Shown here one piece after another: positions 1 through 10,819 of a stretch of 64,000 nt of DNA. The stretch's first letter is position 1. Each line of letters begins with the position of its first letter. Position numbers and translations under genes: made by a program. The notes under the pieces were generated by a model, which saw only the letters and a program-made list of their open reading frames with translations, was not told where the DNA came from and did no database searches. The stretch comes from Ailurus styani (Eukaryota > Chordata > Mammalia > Carnivora > Ailuridae): the NCBI GenBank assembly GCA_002007465.1, contig LNAC01000771.1, forward strand, positions 389,830 to 453,829. The letters are read 5' to 3'.

Positions 1-611
1 TTTTATTATAGGCCAGATAAATTCTAGGTGCTAGAGACAGAAAGTGTAAGAAGGATTTTCCTGCCTTTAATGAGCTTACAAGTGAATGGTAAGAAAGAGT
101 CAGATAATTACAACAGAGAAAGAGAAATGCAATGATGGAGATGTGCCCAGGATACCATGGGTGCATGGAGCAGTGGGTGGAGAAGGGGCATGATTTCTAG
201 GAGGGGTTGTGCCTAGGCAGAGTGAAAGGAGTCAGAGTGAAAAAAGGTCAGTAGGTCAGGGAAGTTTGAAGGTGAGGTGAGTGTTAGGATGGGTAGGAAG
301 GTTGGGGGATGTGGAAGGGGAGTGTTGGGTAGGACAGGACAGGGTAAAGACATCTAAGGATAAAATTACTCAACAAAATTAGGTTGAGACATCATAGAGC
401 CTTATGTTGTTGAAGACTTGGCCCTCTGGATCTTATTAATGAGTTTAACTTTATTCCATAGCTAATTAGTGCCCTAAAATTTTTAAACCAAAGAGTGTCA
501 TGGTCAGACTGCATTTGAATGAATATCCCCGGCAGCTGTGTGAGAAATGGATTTGAGGAAGCCTGGAGTAGGTCTAGGTCAGAACAACCACCGAGGGACC
601 GTTAGCAATTA
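1..611 (-). repeat. L2 LINE fragment (5' part of a split copy)
   Basis: Old, diverged L2 in antisense orientation. It reads like the reverse complement of the L2 3' region, with phrases such as 'gagcttaca' near 72 and a 'gagtgtcatggtcagactgcatttg' type stretch near 494-520 (L2 typically has 'gagtgacatgatctg' here). The same element resumes after the Tigger insertion. It has no intact reading frame. Confidence 0.65.
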
Positions 612-1167
612 CAGTTGACCCTTGAATAACATGGTGTTTAGGGGCACGGACCCTCCACACAGTTGAAATCCACATATAATTTTGACTCCCCGAAACCTTT
701 TTTTAAAAGATTTATTTATTCATTTTAGAAAGAGAGAGAGAGCTCGAGTGTGTGCATGAGTGGGGGAGGGACAGAGAAAGGGAATACTCAAGCAGACTTC
801 CCTGCTGAACTCAGAGCCCGACCTGGACCTTGACCCCAGAACCCATGAGATTATGACCTTAGTCGAAACCAAGAGTTGGTCGGTCAACCAACTGAGCCAC
901 CCACATACCCTGACTCCCCAAAAACTTAAGTACTAATCACTTATTGTTGACCAGAAGCTTTACTGATAACATAAATAATCAATGAACACTTATTTTATGT
1001 TATATGTATTATATACTATATTCTTAAAGTAAGCTAGAGAAAAGAAATTATTAAAACTATAAGGAAGAGAAAACACATTTACAGTACTGTATTGTATTTG
1101 TAAAAAAAAAAATCCACATGTAAGAGGACCAGCACGGTTCAAACCTGTGTTTTTCAAGGGTCAACTG
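612..1167. mobile_element. Tigger2-type DNA transposon, internally deleted
   Basis: The ends are inverted copies: CAGTTGACCCTTGAATAAC at 612 and the complementary ...TTTTCAAGGGTCAACTG ending at 1167. These match the Tigger2 (pogo/Tc1-mariner) terminal repeat as I know it. The body (about 915-1165) matches the non-coding Tigger2 flank with its AT-rich 'ttatatgtattatata' stretch. The transposase region is absent, so this is a non-autonomous copy. It sits inside an L2 and carries a SINE. Confidence 0.8.
697..910 (-). mobile_element. SINEC (tRNA-Lys-derived carnivore SINE)
   Basis: Antisense SINEC: T-rich tail (697-720), a GA-rich stretch, then the tRNA-derived head ending '...caactgagccaccca'. 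It is flanked by a direct repeat TGACTCCCC at 683-691 and 911-919. Inserted within the Tigger2 copy, so it is younger. Older caniform-type head (no 'aaagcctctgc'). Confidence 0.93.
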
Positions 1168-1530
1168 TGGTCTGAGAAACTGGAAACCAGGGCCATGCAG
1201 GTTGGGTTAGACAGGGGGCAGTAATTTGGGAAATACTTAGGAAATAGTATTGGCAGAAACTGGTGACTGGTGATGTTGGAATTTAGTTGAAAGAGGAGTT
1301 AAAAACAATTTTTAGATTTTTAGCTTGCATGGCTAGTAGCGAGATGATTTTAGCCACTGGAAGAAAAAAATGTCAGAGGGGGAATGGGTTTGTAGTGGTA
1401 GAAGCGATGAAGGCAGTCTGAGATGCCCTCTGAATGCTGGCCGTATTTGAACCTAAGTCTCAGAGAAGATATTTGGACCAGAGAAATGGAGTCACCTATA
1501 CCAAGAAGGATGGGGATTTCACTTCTGAGA
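1168..1530 (-). repeat. L2 LINE fragment (continuation)
   Basis: Continues the L2 broken by the Tigger2 element. The purine-rich antisense text ('agatgccctctgaatgctgg', 'acctaagtctcagagaag') follows the order expected further 5' in L2. The end is approximate. Confidence 0.5.
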
Positions 1531-2320
1531 TACATCCATGGCATAAACAATGACCATTTGACATCGTTACATAACATAAGTAGGACATTGACCCAGTGAA
1601 GGTAGGATCAGGGCCTATATATAACTGCTTTGAATTTCCTGGGGCTTTCTTTGAGAATTAGAAAAAGTCAACCCACGAATTTTAAAATACAGAATGGCAT
1701 CAAAAAAGTTCATTCAATAAATGTATATCCACAGTTTAATATCTGAAAATCAGATATTTCTAAAGAGAGAGAGAAGAATAGGATTTATGAAAGGAAAGAA
1801 AGAAGGGAGTAGAGGGACAAGAGGAGAGTAGAGACAGAGAGGTCAGAGATCTCATGGAGAAGAAAGAATTCCTGTTGATGAGAATCTGAAGATGATCCCG
1901 ACCACTCGTCTGCAGGACGGACAAAATTCCTATAGCAGTCTCTTTCTGTTGTTCTTCAAGTGGGTAAACTTAAACTTGTATGCAAATATGTACAGAATCA
2001 ACATTATATGTACACATCAAATACACACAGCTTTCCATTTGGAACTTTTAAGCGTGTGCTCAGGTAGGTGACGCCTTATTAATATTGAATTGATGCAATG
2101 GTGAGTCACTCTTAAATAAAGTGCTCAGGAGAAGGAAATTACTTTTACATTCTTGTGTTTCTTTTGAGCCTCTGAGTTTTAAAATGTTTCTCAGGTCATA
2201 TTTGTCTTCCTCATACACAACCTCTGTTCTCTCCTCTAAGGTGTCCTTTCCATGGGCCACCAGGATTCTTCCTGCTACCAGTGCACACCCAGCAGAAGCC
2301 CTACAAACTAAGGAAGGGCC
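1531..2320. other. unassigned non-coding sequence
   Basis: No repeat family or exon recognised. There is a purine-rich patch at about 1758-1870. It could be the eroded end of the preceding L2. Confidence 0.4.
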
Positions 2321-2555
2321 AGTGTAATGGTTCAGGCCCCAGACTCTGAACAGGAGTAGATAAGTCTGGTTCAAATCCCAACACTGCGTCCTGAGCTGAT
2401 GAACCTGCACAAGGCACCTTAACAGATATGTGTCAGTTGTGTCAAATCCAAAGGCAGGACAATGTTTCATTTACCTCTCAGAGCTGTGGTACACAAAATG
2501 AAAAAGCTATGGGTAAGACACTTAGCCTAACGTCTGACAATGAGTAAACATTGCC
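2321..2555 (+). repeat. MIR SINE
   Basis: Near full-length MIR: 'agtgtaatggttcaggcccc' start, then 'ggttcaaatcccaacactg' (tRNA-like core), then the 3' part with a degraded 'taagtaaac' type end. The 136-residue antisense open frame here is fortuitous. Confidence 0.75.
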
Positions 2556-3133
2556 ACTTCTTTGCTGTCCCCTATAAACCCCAAACTCCAAGGCTCAGGG
2601 ACTGAGCAACCTGGTGAGATAAATGTGCAGCCCTCAGAGAATAGGGCAAGCCATGGTAAAAACGGATTGGCTTAGAATTGCCAAACTGAAGACCACAACT
2701 TTCTCTTGGCCAGACCGCAAACTGAATGTCTTCATCACAATGAGACTGAAATATCACGATACAGAAGAAAGACACAGTCACAATGCAGTAAGTGTTTCCT
2801 GCCCTGCTTGTAGCTCTTGCCAGGGACCTTAAGCCCTCCAGGCCATCCAGGTGCTGATATGGTCCCCAGTGAGCTGTGGATTAGTGAAGTCTGCCCAAGG
2901 TAAAGGAGCTTTAGAGAAGAGGCAATGTGGCATTATTCTCAGGTTTTCTGATTCTAACACCATACTCCCTGCTGGCCCAGAGTTCCTCAGACACACCCCA
3001 GGCTGTGAGGAGGTACAGTGACCCGGAGTGGGCGAGGGCTCCCCCTTGATGTGCCTGAGGATGAAACATGTGCAGAGTTGCAGCAGAAATTTATTTCTTA
3101 CAAGATTTTTCAGTGGTGTTAATCACTAGCCCT
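2556..3133. other. unassigned non-coding sequence
   Basis: No recognisable element. The last bases (3121-3133) are the target site of the next SINE. Confidence 0.4.
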
Positions 3134-3313
3134 GTTCCTCTGGGTGGCTCAGGGGATTAAGCATCTGCCTACAGATCAGGTCAGGATCCCAGTGTCCTGT
3201 CATCAAGTCCTGCATCAGTCTCCCTGCTCAGTGGGAAGTCTGCTTCTCCGCCTCCCCCATTTACCTCCCCTTGCTTGTGTGTCTCTCTCTCAAATAAATA
3301 AAATCTTAAAAGA
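3134..3313 (+). mobile_element. SINEC
   Basis: Sense copy: 'ctgggtggctcaggggatta' head, CT-rich middle, and tail 'caaataaataaaatctta'. Target-site duplication AATCACTAGCCCT (3121-3133) against AATCAGTAGCCCT (3314-3326), one mismatch. Rather diverged, older copy. Confidence 0.93.
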
Positions 3314-3559
3314 AATCAGTAGCCCTATTGATCTACCTATCTGGTCATTTGTATGTCATATTTTAGTGTAGAATTTGAAGGCTTATACTAACTAACAGTT
3401 CTGAATTCTAACACACTATATTATTTAGAAATGAGAAATCCTTATTAAACTTAATTGAACCTCATTCTTGTCAGACCTTTTTCAAACAACATCTCTGTGA
3501 AGCCTATGAACAGTCTCACAGGACACCCACACGCACACCCTCAACAGATGTATAAAAAG

Positions 3560-3715
3560 TCCTGTCTCCCTTCTCCTCTTTATGTGTCCTACTTGGCACT
3601 CATGGATACCTGGGATTCTTTAGATTTACTTCCTTATCTTGTTGGCTATCTATTTCTCCTACTGCGGTGTAAGCCACAGACATTGGTACTCAGTAAATAC
3701 TTGCTAAAAAGTGGG
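3560..3715 (+). repeat. L2 3'-end fragment
   Basis: Ends in 'ttggtactcagtaaatactt', the L2 3' signature (normally 'gtaggcgctcaataaatatt'), preceded by a degraded 'ctgtaagc...cagggac' block. The flanks 3327-3559 and 3716-4061 show nothing I can assign. Confidence 0.5.
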
Positions 3716-4061
3716 TAAAGCATTCGTATCATTTTCCTTATGCCTGTTTACACTTTGGCCTGACTATTCCACAGAATCAAAATTCTCCAGCTGATCTGGT
3801 ACCTTTCTCCTTTTACAGTCTTCTCTTAAAGTTCTTCATGGAGTTTCATTTCTATTCCATCACCTATTATGACTTCGATTAAACTGCTCAATAAATAATA
3901 CAAGTCAGTTTTGCTTTAGAAATGTTGAATTTTTATCTCCGAAAGATTGGGAAAAGGATGTTTAGTATTTCTCTCATTATACCTAGGGAGTTGAGACTTT
4001 AGGAAAACCAGATTATTTTAAAGGGGAAAAAGAAGAGAGAAAGAAAGATAGAGAGGAAAAT

Positions 4062-4215
4062 GTTGTGGACCAGGCATCACAGTACTTGGGTTCTCATGCT
4101 GTTAATTACTGGACATGTGACTTTGGGAAAGCTTCATAGCACTTCTTTGGAATTAAGTTTCCTTCTGTTGGAAACAAGTGGGTCAGCACAGATGACCTGA
4201 AAGTTCTCTAAAGGT
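4062..4215 (+). repeat. MIR SINE
   Basis: Contains the MIR core order: 'cttgggttctcatgctgtta', 'tggacatgtgactttgggaa', then 'taagtttccttctgttgga' (equivalent of 'tcagtttcctcatctg'). Confidence 0.65.
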
Positions 4216-4807
4216 CTAACTTTCTAGGTTTTGCCCCATGTGGATCTAATCAGGTCTGACACTATTAAGATAACTCAAAAAGTGTTTTCGAATGTCAGTT
4301 TTCAGGTTTACTTCTTTCTGTGATGGTAAAATGTTGTCTTCCTGTACAGGTGTATTGATCCAAGAAGGCTTAGCATAAAGATCTTCTATTTTGAGTTCCT
4401 TTGCACCTAAGCCAACCCTTCGTTTTCTGAGGAGTAATAGAAACAAAACTGTCAGGCTTTTCAAAATTGATGGAAGCTGGCCTTTGGCAACCTTTCAGAT
4501 TCATTCTCTAGGCTCATGCAAAACATGCAAAATAAAGACTCAAGCTTTCTTTGAAAATAAAACTGGTTTGAAACTAGGGGATTTGGAAACAGGCAGCTGA
4601 GCAGATTTCCTTCTGTAAATACCACATTGACTCTCCATGGGGGATGGGAAATGCAAGGAATTTTAAAATAGGTTTTGGTTATTAATAGGCTAAAGGGTCA
4701 CTCTTGTGGAATATGAGACATTGCTGATAATATTAACTTCTCTCCATTGCAGAAGAGAAGACTTAATTTAGAAAAAAATAGATATTTGTATAAAGTAGCT
4801 CCTTTTA
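4216..4807. other. unassigned non-coding sequence
   Basis: No element recognised. AT-rich, with two overlapping opposite-strand open frames of about 70 codons that resemble no family I know. Confidence 0.4.
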
Positions 4808-5000
4808 TTTATTTATTTATTTAATATTTAATTTATTTATTTGAAAGAATAAGAGAGAGAGCACACAAGCAGGAGGAACAGCAGAGGGAGGGGGAGAAGC
4901 AGATTTTCCACTGAGCAGGGAGCCAGATCCAGGGCTGAATCCCAGGACTCCAGGATCATGACCAAAGCCAAAGTCCTGACTGAGCCACCCAGGTGTGCCT
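4808..5000 (-). mobile_element. SINEC
   Basis: Antisense copy with an extended ATTT-rich tail (about 4804-4844), GA-rich stretch and head 'tgactgagccacccaggtgt'. Target-site duplication AAAGTAGCTCCTTTTA (4792 on) against AAAGTGTCTCCTTTAA (5001 on). Older type. Confidence 0.93.
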
Positions 5001-5460
5001 AAAGTGTCTCCTTTAAGATTGTAATCAGTCTTTATTCATCTATTGGAAGAGAGAGTTATTAGTTTTATTAAAATGAGAGATCATGAGAGCACTAGTTAGG
5101 GAAATTTGATAAGCAAAGTCAAACCCAACATTCCCTAGGTATCTTATGAAAAAGTCCTCAGGTAAATTTTAAAATGAGTTTGATTCCACATAGTCTTAAT
5201 GGAGAACATACATGTAAATATTTTATTAATATTAATAAACATGCAGGATGTTGATAAGTTATTTTATTAATGAAGCATGTTAAATAGAATGCCACTGACA
5301 TTGATTAGTCATCTTCTCTGAACAAGTCCTTCATATAAGATGCCAAAATTAATCCATGCAACAAATATGTAAAGGAGATATTATTTTCCTACTAAACTAA
5401 TGAGAAAGGCTGGGTAACTTGTCTGTGACCAAATAGTTAATGAATGATAGTTATAGATAA
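5001..5460. other. AT-rich unassigned sequence
   Basis: Contains repeated 'ttattaatattaataaa' patches near 5222-5275. No exon or named element seen. 5380-5460 has a faint MIR-like 'taatgagaaaggctgggtaacttg...gtgaccaaatagttaatga' (antisense), too degraded to call. Confidence 0.4.
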
Positions 5461-5818
5461 AGTTTGTGGTTCCTCTCCACCCCCACCAAATTGTTATGTT
5501 GAAGCCCTAACCCCCAGTGTGATGGTATTTGGAGGTGGGGCCCTTGGGAGATGATTAAGTTCAGAGGGTACAGCCTCTGACTCAGCCTCTGACACAAAAC
5601 TTGTGTCCTTATAAGAAGAGGAAGAGAGATTAGAGCTTAGTCTCTCCATGAGCACACCCAGCAAGAAGGCAGCTGTCTACAACCCAGGAAGAAAATCTGG
5701 CCAAGAACCAAATCTGCCAACACCTTGGTCTTGGATTCTTCAGCCTCCAGAATGGTGAGGGGCTTATTATTTAAGCCCCCAATCTGTGGTATGTGGTCCA
5801 GCAGCCTGAGCTAAGACA
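5461..5818 (+). mobile_element. MLT1A-type solo LTR (ERVL-MaLR)
   Basis: Good match to the MLT1A LTR: 'tgttgaagccctaaccccca', 'gtgtgatggtatttggaggt', 'ccttataagaagagg', 'cagcctccagaatggtgag', then '...ctgagctaagaca' at the end. Solo LTR: no viral gene or second LTR is adjacent. MaLR elements are ancient mammalian retrovirus-like transposons, and this copy is non-functional. Confidence 0.88.
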
Positions 5819-6104
5819 TTGGTAGAGTTGGCATTGTAACCCAACTCCTTTAGATTTCGAAGTCCATGCCAACAAGGACATGGAATCAGGAAGCTGTCAT
5901 GGGCAAGGTGGCACTGATGGGATAGATGGATGTCCCAAAGGACTGCCTTTGGGTAGCTCCGGCCCAACCAGCTAGCACCTGATGGTGGTGAACTCTTTTT
6001 TTTCACCAAAGTAGAATCCCCGAAAGTGGGAGACATCTTCCTGTTTCCCTCTTTCCCACACCTGTCAGCACAGAATCAGGCTCTGTGCCCTGCACCATCT
6101 CCTT
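5819..6104. other. unassigned non-coding sequence
   Basis: No family recognised. An 89-codon antisense open frame lies here but shows no domain. Confidence 0.35.
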
Positions 6105-6300
6105 TTTTACCTTACTTCGAAGCTGTCTCTTCTGATTACCTGAACTTCCTGCCTCAGTCCTGAGGCTTCTCTTCCCAATAGTCTTCCTGCTTTCAGTCCA
6201 TCTTAACCCTGAAGCCATCTCTTTAAAACTAAGCATGATTGATGTTACTTTCCTGCTTTAAATCCTTCAGTGGTACAAGGTCCTGTGGGGTAGTGTCACT
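6105..6300 (+). repeat. L2 LINE fragment
   Basis: Contains 'cctgctttaaatccttcagt' (L2: 'cctgcttaaaacccttcagtgg') preceded by a degraded 'catct...aaaact' block. It may be the upstream part of the same L2 seen at 7150-7465. Confidence 0.5.
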
Positions 6301-7149
6301 ATCCCGCTATAAGAACATATGGTGGTGGGGATGGTGATGGTGAGAGTATCAGTGTGGGAAATATTGCTAATCACAAGGCTACATTGGGCTATGCCCTGTG
6401 CCCCATGCTTTATGCCTCCCTTGCATGACCGATGACATTCTTCTCAATCCCTCCCCTTCTTAGTCCTCCCTCCCTCAATCCCTCAATCCCTCCCCTGGAT
6501 TCTAAACTCTCTTCCATCTTTAGGATTGGCCAGATCCAGTAGGCAGGTATGCTTTTCTTGGTAAAAAGGCAAAATAAATACAAAAACAGATCATTAAGGT
6601 TTTGAAACTGAAACTGTATGGGAATGCAAATAATGCATATTTAAAGTAATCACTGGTAACGCTATTTATATAACATCCTCTCATCCAAAGATGGCAAAGC
6701 AGTTTACAGATATTCTCTTTCTAATCTTCATCATCTTCCAATAAATTGTGTGATAAATGGTGTTTCGAATCATGAATTTCTTTCTCCCTTTCACCTTCCA
6801 CACAATCACCGGGTAATTTGTTGAGTGACTTAATATAGGCAGCTATGTACTTCACATAGATGCCAAATGAAAGAATCTATGCCTTTCCTATGACAGACTG
6901 AAATGTAGCACTCAGCTGTAACAAACACCTGAATAAGTGAGACCATCAAGACACACTCAGGTGTGCAGAAATGCACCAATGGCCCATTAGGGCCACTTGT
7001 CATTTTCTTGATTGAAATTGGGAAAATAATAATTTTCAGTGTGTTGAAGGCCAGAGCAGCCCTCATATATGAGTTGTTTTGTAAAATCATGTTACTTTTT
7101 GCCATCTGGAACAGGCACTGTGGCTGAAGCACAGTACTTCTAGGCTTTC
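6301..7149. other. unassigned non-coding sequence
   Basis: Short GGT/GGA-rich patch (6320-6345) and a CCCTCAAT mini-repeat (6466-6495). No named element. If the L2 pieces on either side belong together, this is either diverged L2 or an old insertion. Confidence 0.4.
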
Positions 7150-7465
7150 ACATGATCTGCCTCCTGACCTTGCTTGCTATCTTTTGTCGCCCTCTTCCTT
7201 GCTTGTCTCAATCCTATTACTCTGGCATCCTTCTGTTTCAAGAACATACTAGGCATGATCTGGCCTCAGAACCTTTGCACTTACTATTCTGCTGGCTGCT
7301 TTGCCTTTATCTGTCCCTGGAAGATTTTATACTTGTTTATTTTTTTTTCTTTCCATAATGCAATATCCATGAGAGCAGGGACATTGTCTATGTTTTTTAT
7401 CCTAGTGCCTGAAACTGTGCCAAAATGTAGAGGCCCTCAATAAATATTTGATGAATGAATAAATA
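7150..7465 (+). repeat. L2 LINE 3' end
   Basis: Clear L2 3' UTR: 'tcagaacctttgcacttact', 'gagagcagggacattgtct', and the terminal 'ggccctcaataaatatttga' plus 'tgaatgaat'. Antisense and sense open frames here are by chance. Confidence 0.85.
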
Positions 7466-8190
7466 TGTAGGTAAACAGATAACCCCTAACTAACCTCTGT
7501 AGTGTAATTAAAACCATCAGTACATTTATTTACATGAGGGCTTAGCTGTCTGTATTTAAGGCAAATTGTTAAGGTCAAAGTTTCAGCCACAATTAGTACC
7601 TTAGTATATGAAGCTATGTAAGAATTTCCATGAGATTTGTAATTCTAACTAGAAACCATGTAAAGGAAAAATATTCTCATGGTCTACAAGTTGTCGTCAA
7701 GGCAGAAACTTATATATTACTAATGTAAAAATTAAAATAATCACATGAAATTTATTATTCATCATCACTCCTCTTCTGTGTAAGGTTGTTTTTGTCTCTA
7801 CAGAATAGAGTCAGAATATATGGATACATATCCACACACATAATATTCATGGTTTGTATTTGCTTCTGAAGGTACAGTTTTGAGACCTGGTGATATACAA
7901 AAGAATCTCAGCCTTTACCCTAAGAAGTCCCTTCAGCTAGCAACCAGATGGTTCCATCTGCTACAGCTGTTTCCCAGAATTCCACAGTCTGTAAATTTTG
8001 TTTTTGAAGCATTCCTTTTGACCACTATGTTGGTGCTCACCACAGGACATTTGTTCTTCTGTTGTACTGACAGCCAGTTTCTATCCTTGGTCCATCAAGC
8101 AGCAGGTATTACAGCAAGCAGGGATTCAGTACTGACAGACATTATATTCCAGAACCTGAATATGGTGGTCCTCTCAGTTCTGTGGGGAAA
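7466..8190. other. unassigned non-coding sequence
   Basis: AT-rich. A 128-codon open frame starts at 7880 but runs into the GA microsatellite, has no recognisable domain and is probably random. Confidence 0.4.
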
Positions 8191-8852
8191 AAAGAAATAC
8201 ATATATATATATATGAGAGATAGAGAGAGAGAGAGAGAGTATTCTGAATGTAGCAATCCATCATAGAGACCACTGGCAGATTGTAATCTCTGATGAGTAT
8301 TTTCCCAACATGTCACACAGTAAAGACTAGGAAGTATGTGTAAAAATGAAATATATATATATATATATTTATATATTTATATATTTTTATATATATTTCT
8401 TTTTTACACCTAAAAAAGGAATACATATGTGTATACATATATATATATATACACACACACATATATGTATATAATACACACACAGGTATATACGTGTATT
8501 TATATACACACANCTTATATATTTATATATTTTTATATATATTTCTTTTTTACACCTAAAAAAGAAATACATATGTGTATACATATATATATATACACAC
8601 ACACACATATATGTATATAATACACACACAGGTATATACGTGTATTTATATACACACACACATATATATGTGTATATATATACACACACACACATATATG
8701 TGTGTGTGTGTGTATATATATATATAGAGAGAGAGAGAGAATATTCTCTCTCAATGTAGAGAGCCATCATCATAGAGACCACTGGCAGATTGTTATCTCT
8801 GATGAATATTTTCCCAACATGTCAGGCAGTAAGCTCTAGGAAGTATGTGTCA
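8191..8852. repeat. nested tandem duplication with TA/CA/GA microsatellites
   Basis: An outer duplicated segment (8216-8342 and 8726-8852) begins with a GA repeat, followed by 'catcatagagaccactggca'. The copies differ at roughly 8% of positions in the non-microsatellite part. Between them lie two nearly identical 144-bp units (about 8369-8512 and 8515-8658), each with 'tttttacacctaaaaaag' then TA, CA and 'ggtatatacgtgtattt'. The ambiguous N at 8513 is at their junction. A third partial TA/CA/TG array follows (8659-8725). Confidence 0.92.
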
Positions 8853-10334
8853 CATAAGATCTACAATTGTTTCAAAATATATGTTAGATGTATGCCTACT
8901 TCAGGGCCAAACCCAGTTTTGCCACTATGCTCTTTGGAGGCAGCTATGAATTATGCCCCCACACGGACCCAAGGCTGGCCTCAAAGTGTGCCTATTCCAG
9001 CAAGACCTTCCAAAGGCCAGAGCTGCGTTTGAAGGATGGAAGGAGTTACCCAGAGAAGGAAAGAGGGAAAATAATTCTAAAGGGTAGAAAAACCATGTTC
9101 AAGCTAAGAGTAAGAAATGTAAGAGTAAGAAATGGAAAATTACAAGTTTGATGGTCTAGTCTAGTGCGGCAACCCTGGGAGCAGTTATGAGGCCAAGTTG
9201 TCAGGAGTGAAGGAAGAAGAGAGGGACAGGAGTAACCTCAGTGTTTCAGTGGACTGTGCTTGCTAGCGGCCTCTTTACGCACCAGAGTGTCATGTAGTCC
9301 TGGACAGACCTTCCTAAAAGGCCCATGATGAGGGTGGTCACAGATCTCACTCGCAAATAGGACAATGGAGCAGAAAGGATGCCTGTGACACTTACTAACT
9401 ACAGGATCCCAAGAAAGAAGGAGTTTTTATCTCTTTCAAAAGAAGATAGAAATTCAATATACTCTTGAAAAAATTGAAGACCAGGGTCAGTTTCAACCAG
9501 TATCAAATATAGGGAGAAAGGGAAAGGAAATTCTCAAACACGAGGTCAGAAATGAAAGGTTTTGTGACTTTCTGGATGGTGTGGCCATGTATTGTTATTA
9601 AAGGATCAAGAAACTGAGATTCTCTATCAGAGCTTTTGCCAGAACAACAATTGATCTATTCTTCTATCACCAGAACAACCTCCTACCCCAACCCCTGTCT
9701 CTATCCTGGGCCAGTTGATTATCTTAAAAAGATATGGCTTTTTTCCCTCTGAGTTTCATTTATTCAAACCAAGTAGAAGGCATAGATTAAGAAGCTAATA
9801 TCATGCCTAAATATCATCAATATCACATGCCTGTGCAATAAATTTTATGTTCTGTGTATGGTAGTGCTCCAGGGAGAGGAATTAGGGGACTCACATGCAC
9901 AAACAATTATTGTCAAAATGAATTTGCCACATCTTCTCCCATCATGCGGGGAATATATCAAAGAGGAGGTGACATTTTAATAACTCCTGAAACAAAAAAG
10001 ATGGACTTCGAAGGGGATGGGGACAGAAGCATTGTGCATGTTTTAGTTTAACTAGAGCATGAAGCTGTGAGGATACAAAGTGGTTACAGGAGGACAACAA
10101 AGAGAAGCTGAACACCAGTGGGGAGAAATGTGAGGCTCTGACAAAACTAAAAGTATAACTGGGATTATTTGAACTAGAGGGTAAAAATGTCTGGGTTACC
10201 ATATAGCAGACATCCAGTGTCTATTAAGTATTACAAATAAATGAAATTTGAGTACACAAGGAGACTAAATGCTCATAAAATATTTATGTGACATTGTACA
10301 GGTTATTAATCATGTCTGTATATCATGTCTACTT
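8853..10334. other. unassigned non-coding sequence
   Basis: No repeat or exon I can name. A 12-13-bp imperfect direct repeat ('gtaagaaatgtaagagtaagaaatgg') occurs at 9111-9136. 9850-10140 has weak similarity to antisense L2 ('aagaggaggtgacatttt'). Confidence 0.4.
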
Positions 10335-10430
10335 TCTTTTCCCAACAACCAGTAGAAATATCCTCACTTTACAGTTGAAGAAGTGGGACCCAGAAAACTA
10401 AAGTGACTGTCTCTAGGACACAGAACCTGT
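10335..10430 (-). repeat. MIR SINE fragment
   Basis: Antisense MIR: 'cctcactttacagttgaag' followed by 'aagtgggacccagaaaacta' and 'aagtgactgtctctaggaca', the degraded 'attttacagatgaggaaactgaggc...aagtgacttgcccaagg' block. Confidence 0.65.
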
Positions 10431-10446
10431 ATTAGTTAGGATCATG

Positions 10447-10640
10447 GGGCACCTGGGTGGCTCAGTCGGTTGAGCGTTAGACTCTTGATTTTGGCTCAGG
10501 TCATGATCTCAGGGTCCTGGGATTGAGTCTTGTGTGTGGCTTCTGCTCAGCAAGGAATCTGTGTGTCTCCCTCTCCTTCTTCCCCTCCCCCTGCTCACAC
10601 ATTCTCTCTAAAATAAATTTTTTTAAATAAAATAAAATTA
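10447..10640 (+). mobile_element. SINEC
   Basis: Sense copy: 'ggggcacctgggtggctcag', then 'tctcagggtcctgggattga', CT-rich stretch and A-rich tail. Target-site duplication about ATTAGTTAGGATCATG (10431-10446) against TAATTAGGGTCATG (10641-10654). Older subtype. Confidence 0.93.
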
Positions 10641-10725
10641 TAATTAGGGTCATGTACACTAGCTGCTGAAACAAATGATTCCCAAAGTGATGTGGTTTAA
10701 TAAACAAAAGCATATTTCCTGTGAC

Positions 10726-10754
10726 AGATGATGATAGATGATAGATAGATAGAT

Positions 10755-10799
<45 letters not shown>

Positions 10800-10819
10800 A
10801 TAGATGATAGATAGATAGA
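10726..10819. repeat. (GATA)n microsatellite
   Basis: Interrupted GATA/GATG tetranucleotide array with a longest pure run of about 11-12 units (10754-10797). Such arrays are usually length-polymorphic. Confidence 0.97.

Noticed and set aside
2060..2470. 136-codon open frame on the minus strand, among the longest in the window
   Set aside because: Much of its start lies in an antisense MIR (2321-2470); there is no domain or splice context, so a chance open frame.
5461..5818. Possible provirus linked to the LTRs at 5461 and 16660
   Set aside because: The two LTRs are in opposite orientation, of different subfamilies and have no viral genes between them. Each is a solo LTR.
8387..8782. 131-codon open frame with Tyr/Ile/Val/Cys repeats
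   Set aside because: It is a translation of TA/CA/TG microsatellites and crosses the N base.
10447..10640. tRNA-like head with internal promoter boxes in this and other SINEs
   Set aside because: These are tRNA-Lys-derived SINE heads followed by SINE bodies and tails, not tRNA genes.
10726..10819. GATA tetranucleotide array as a possible CRISPR-like repeat-spacer array
   Set aside because: Pure short tandem repeat with no spacers, in a mammalian genome.
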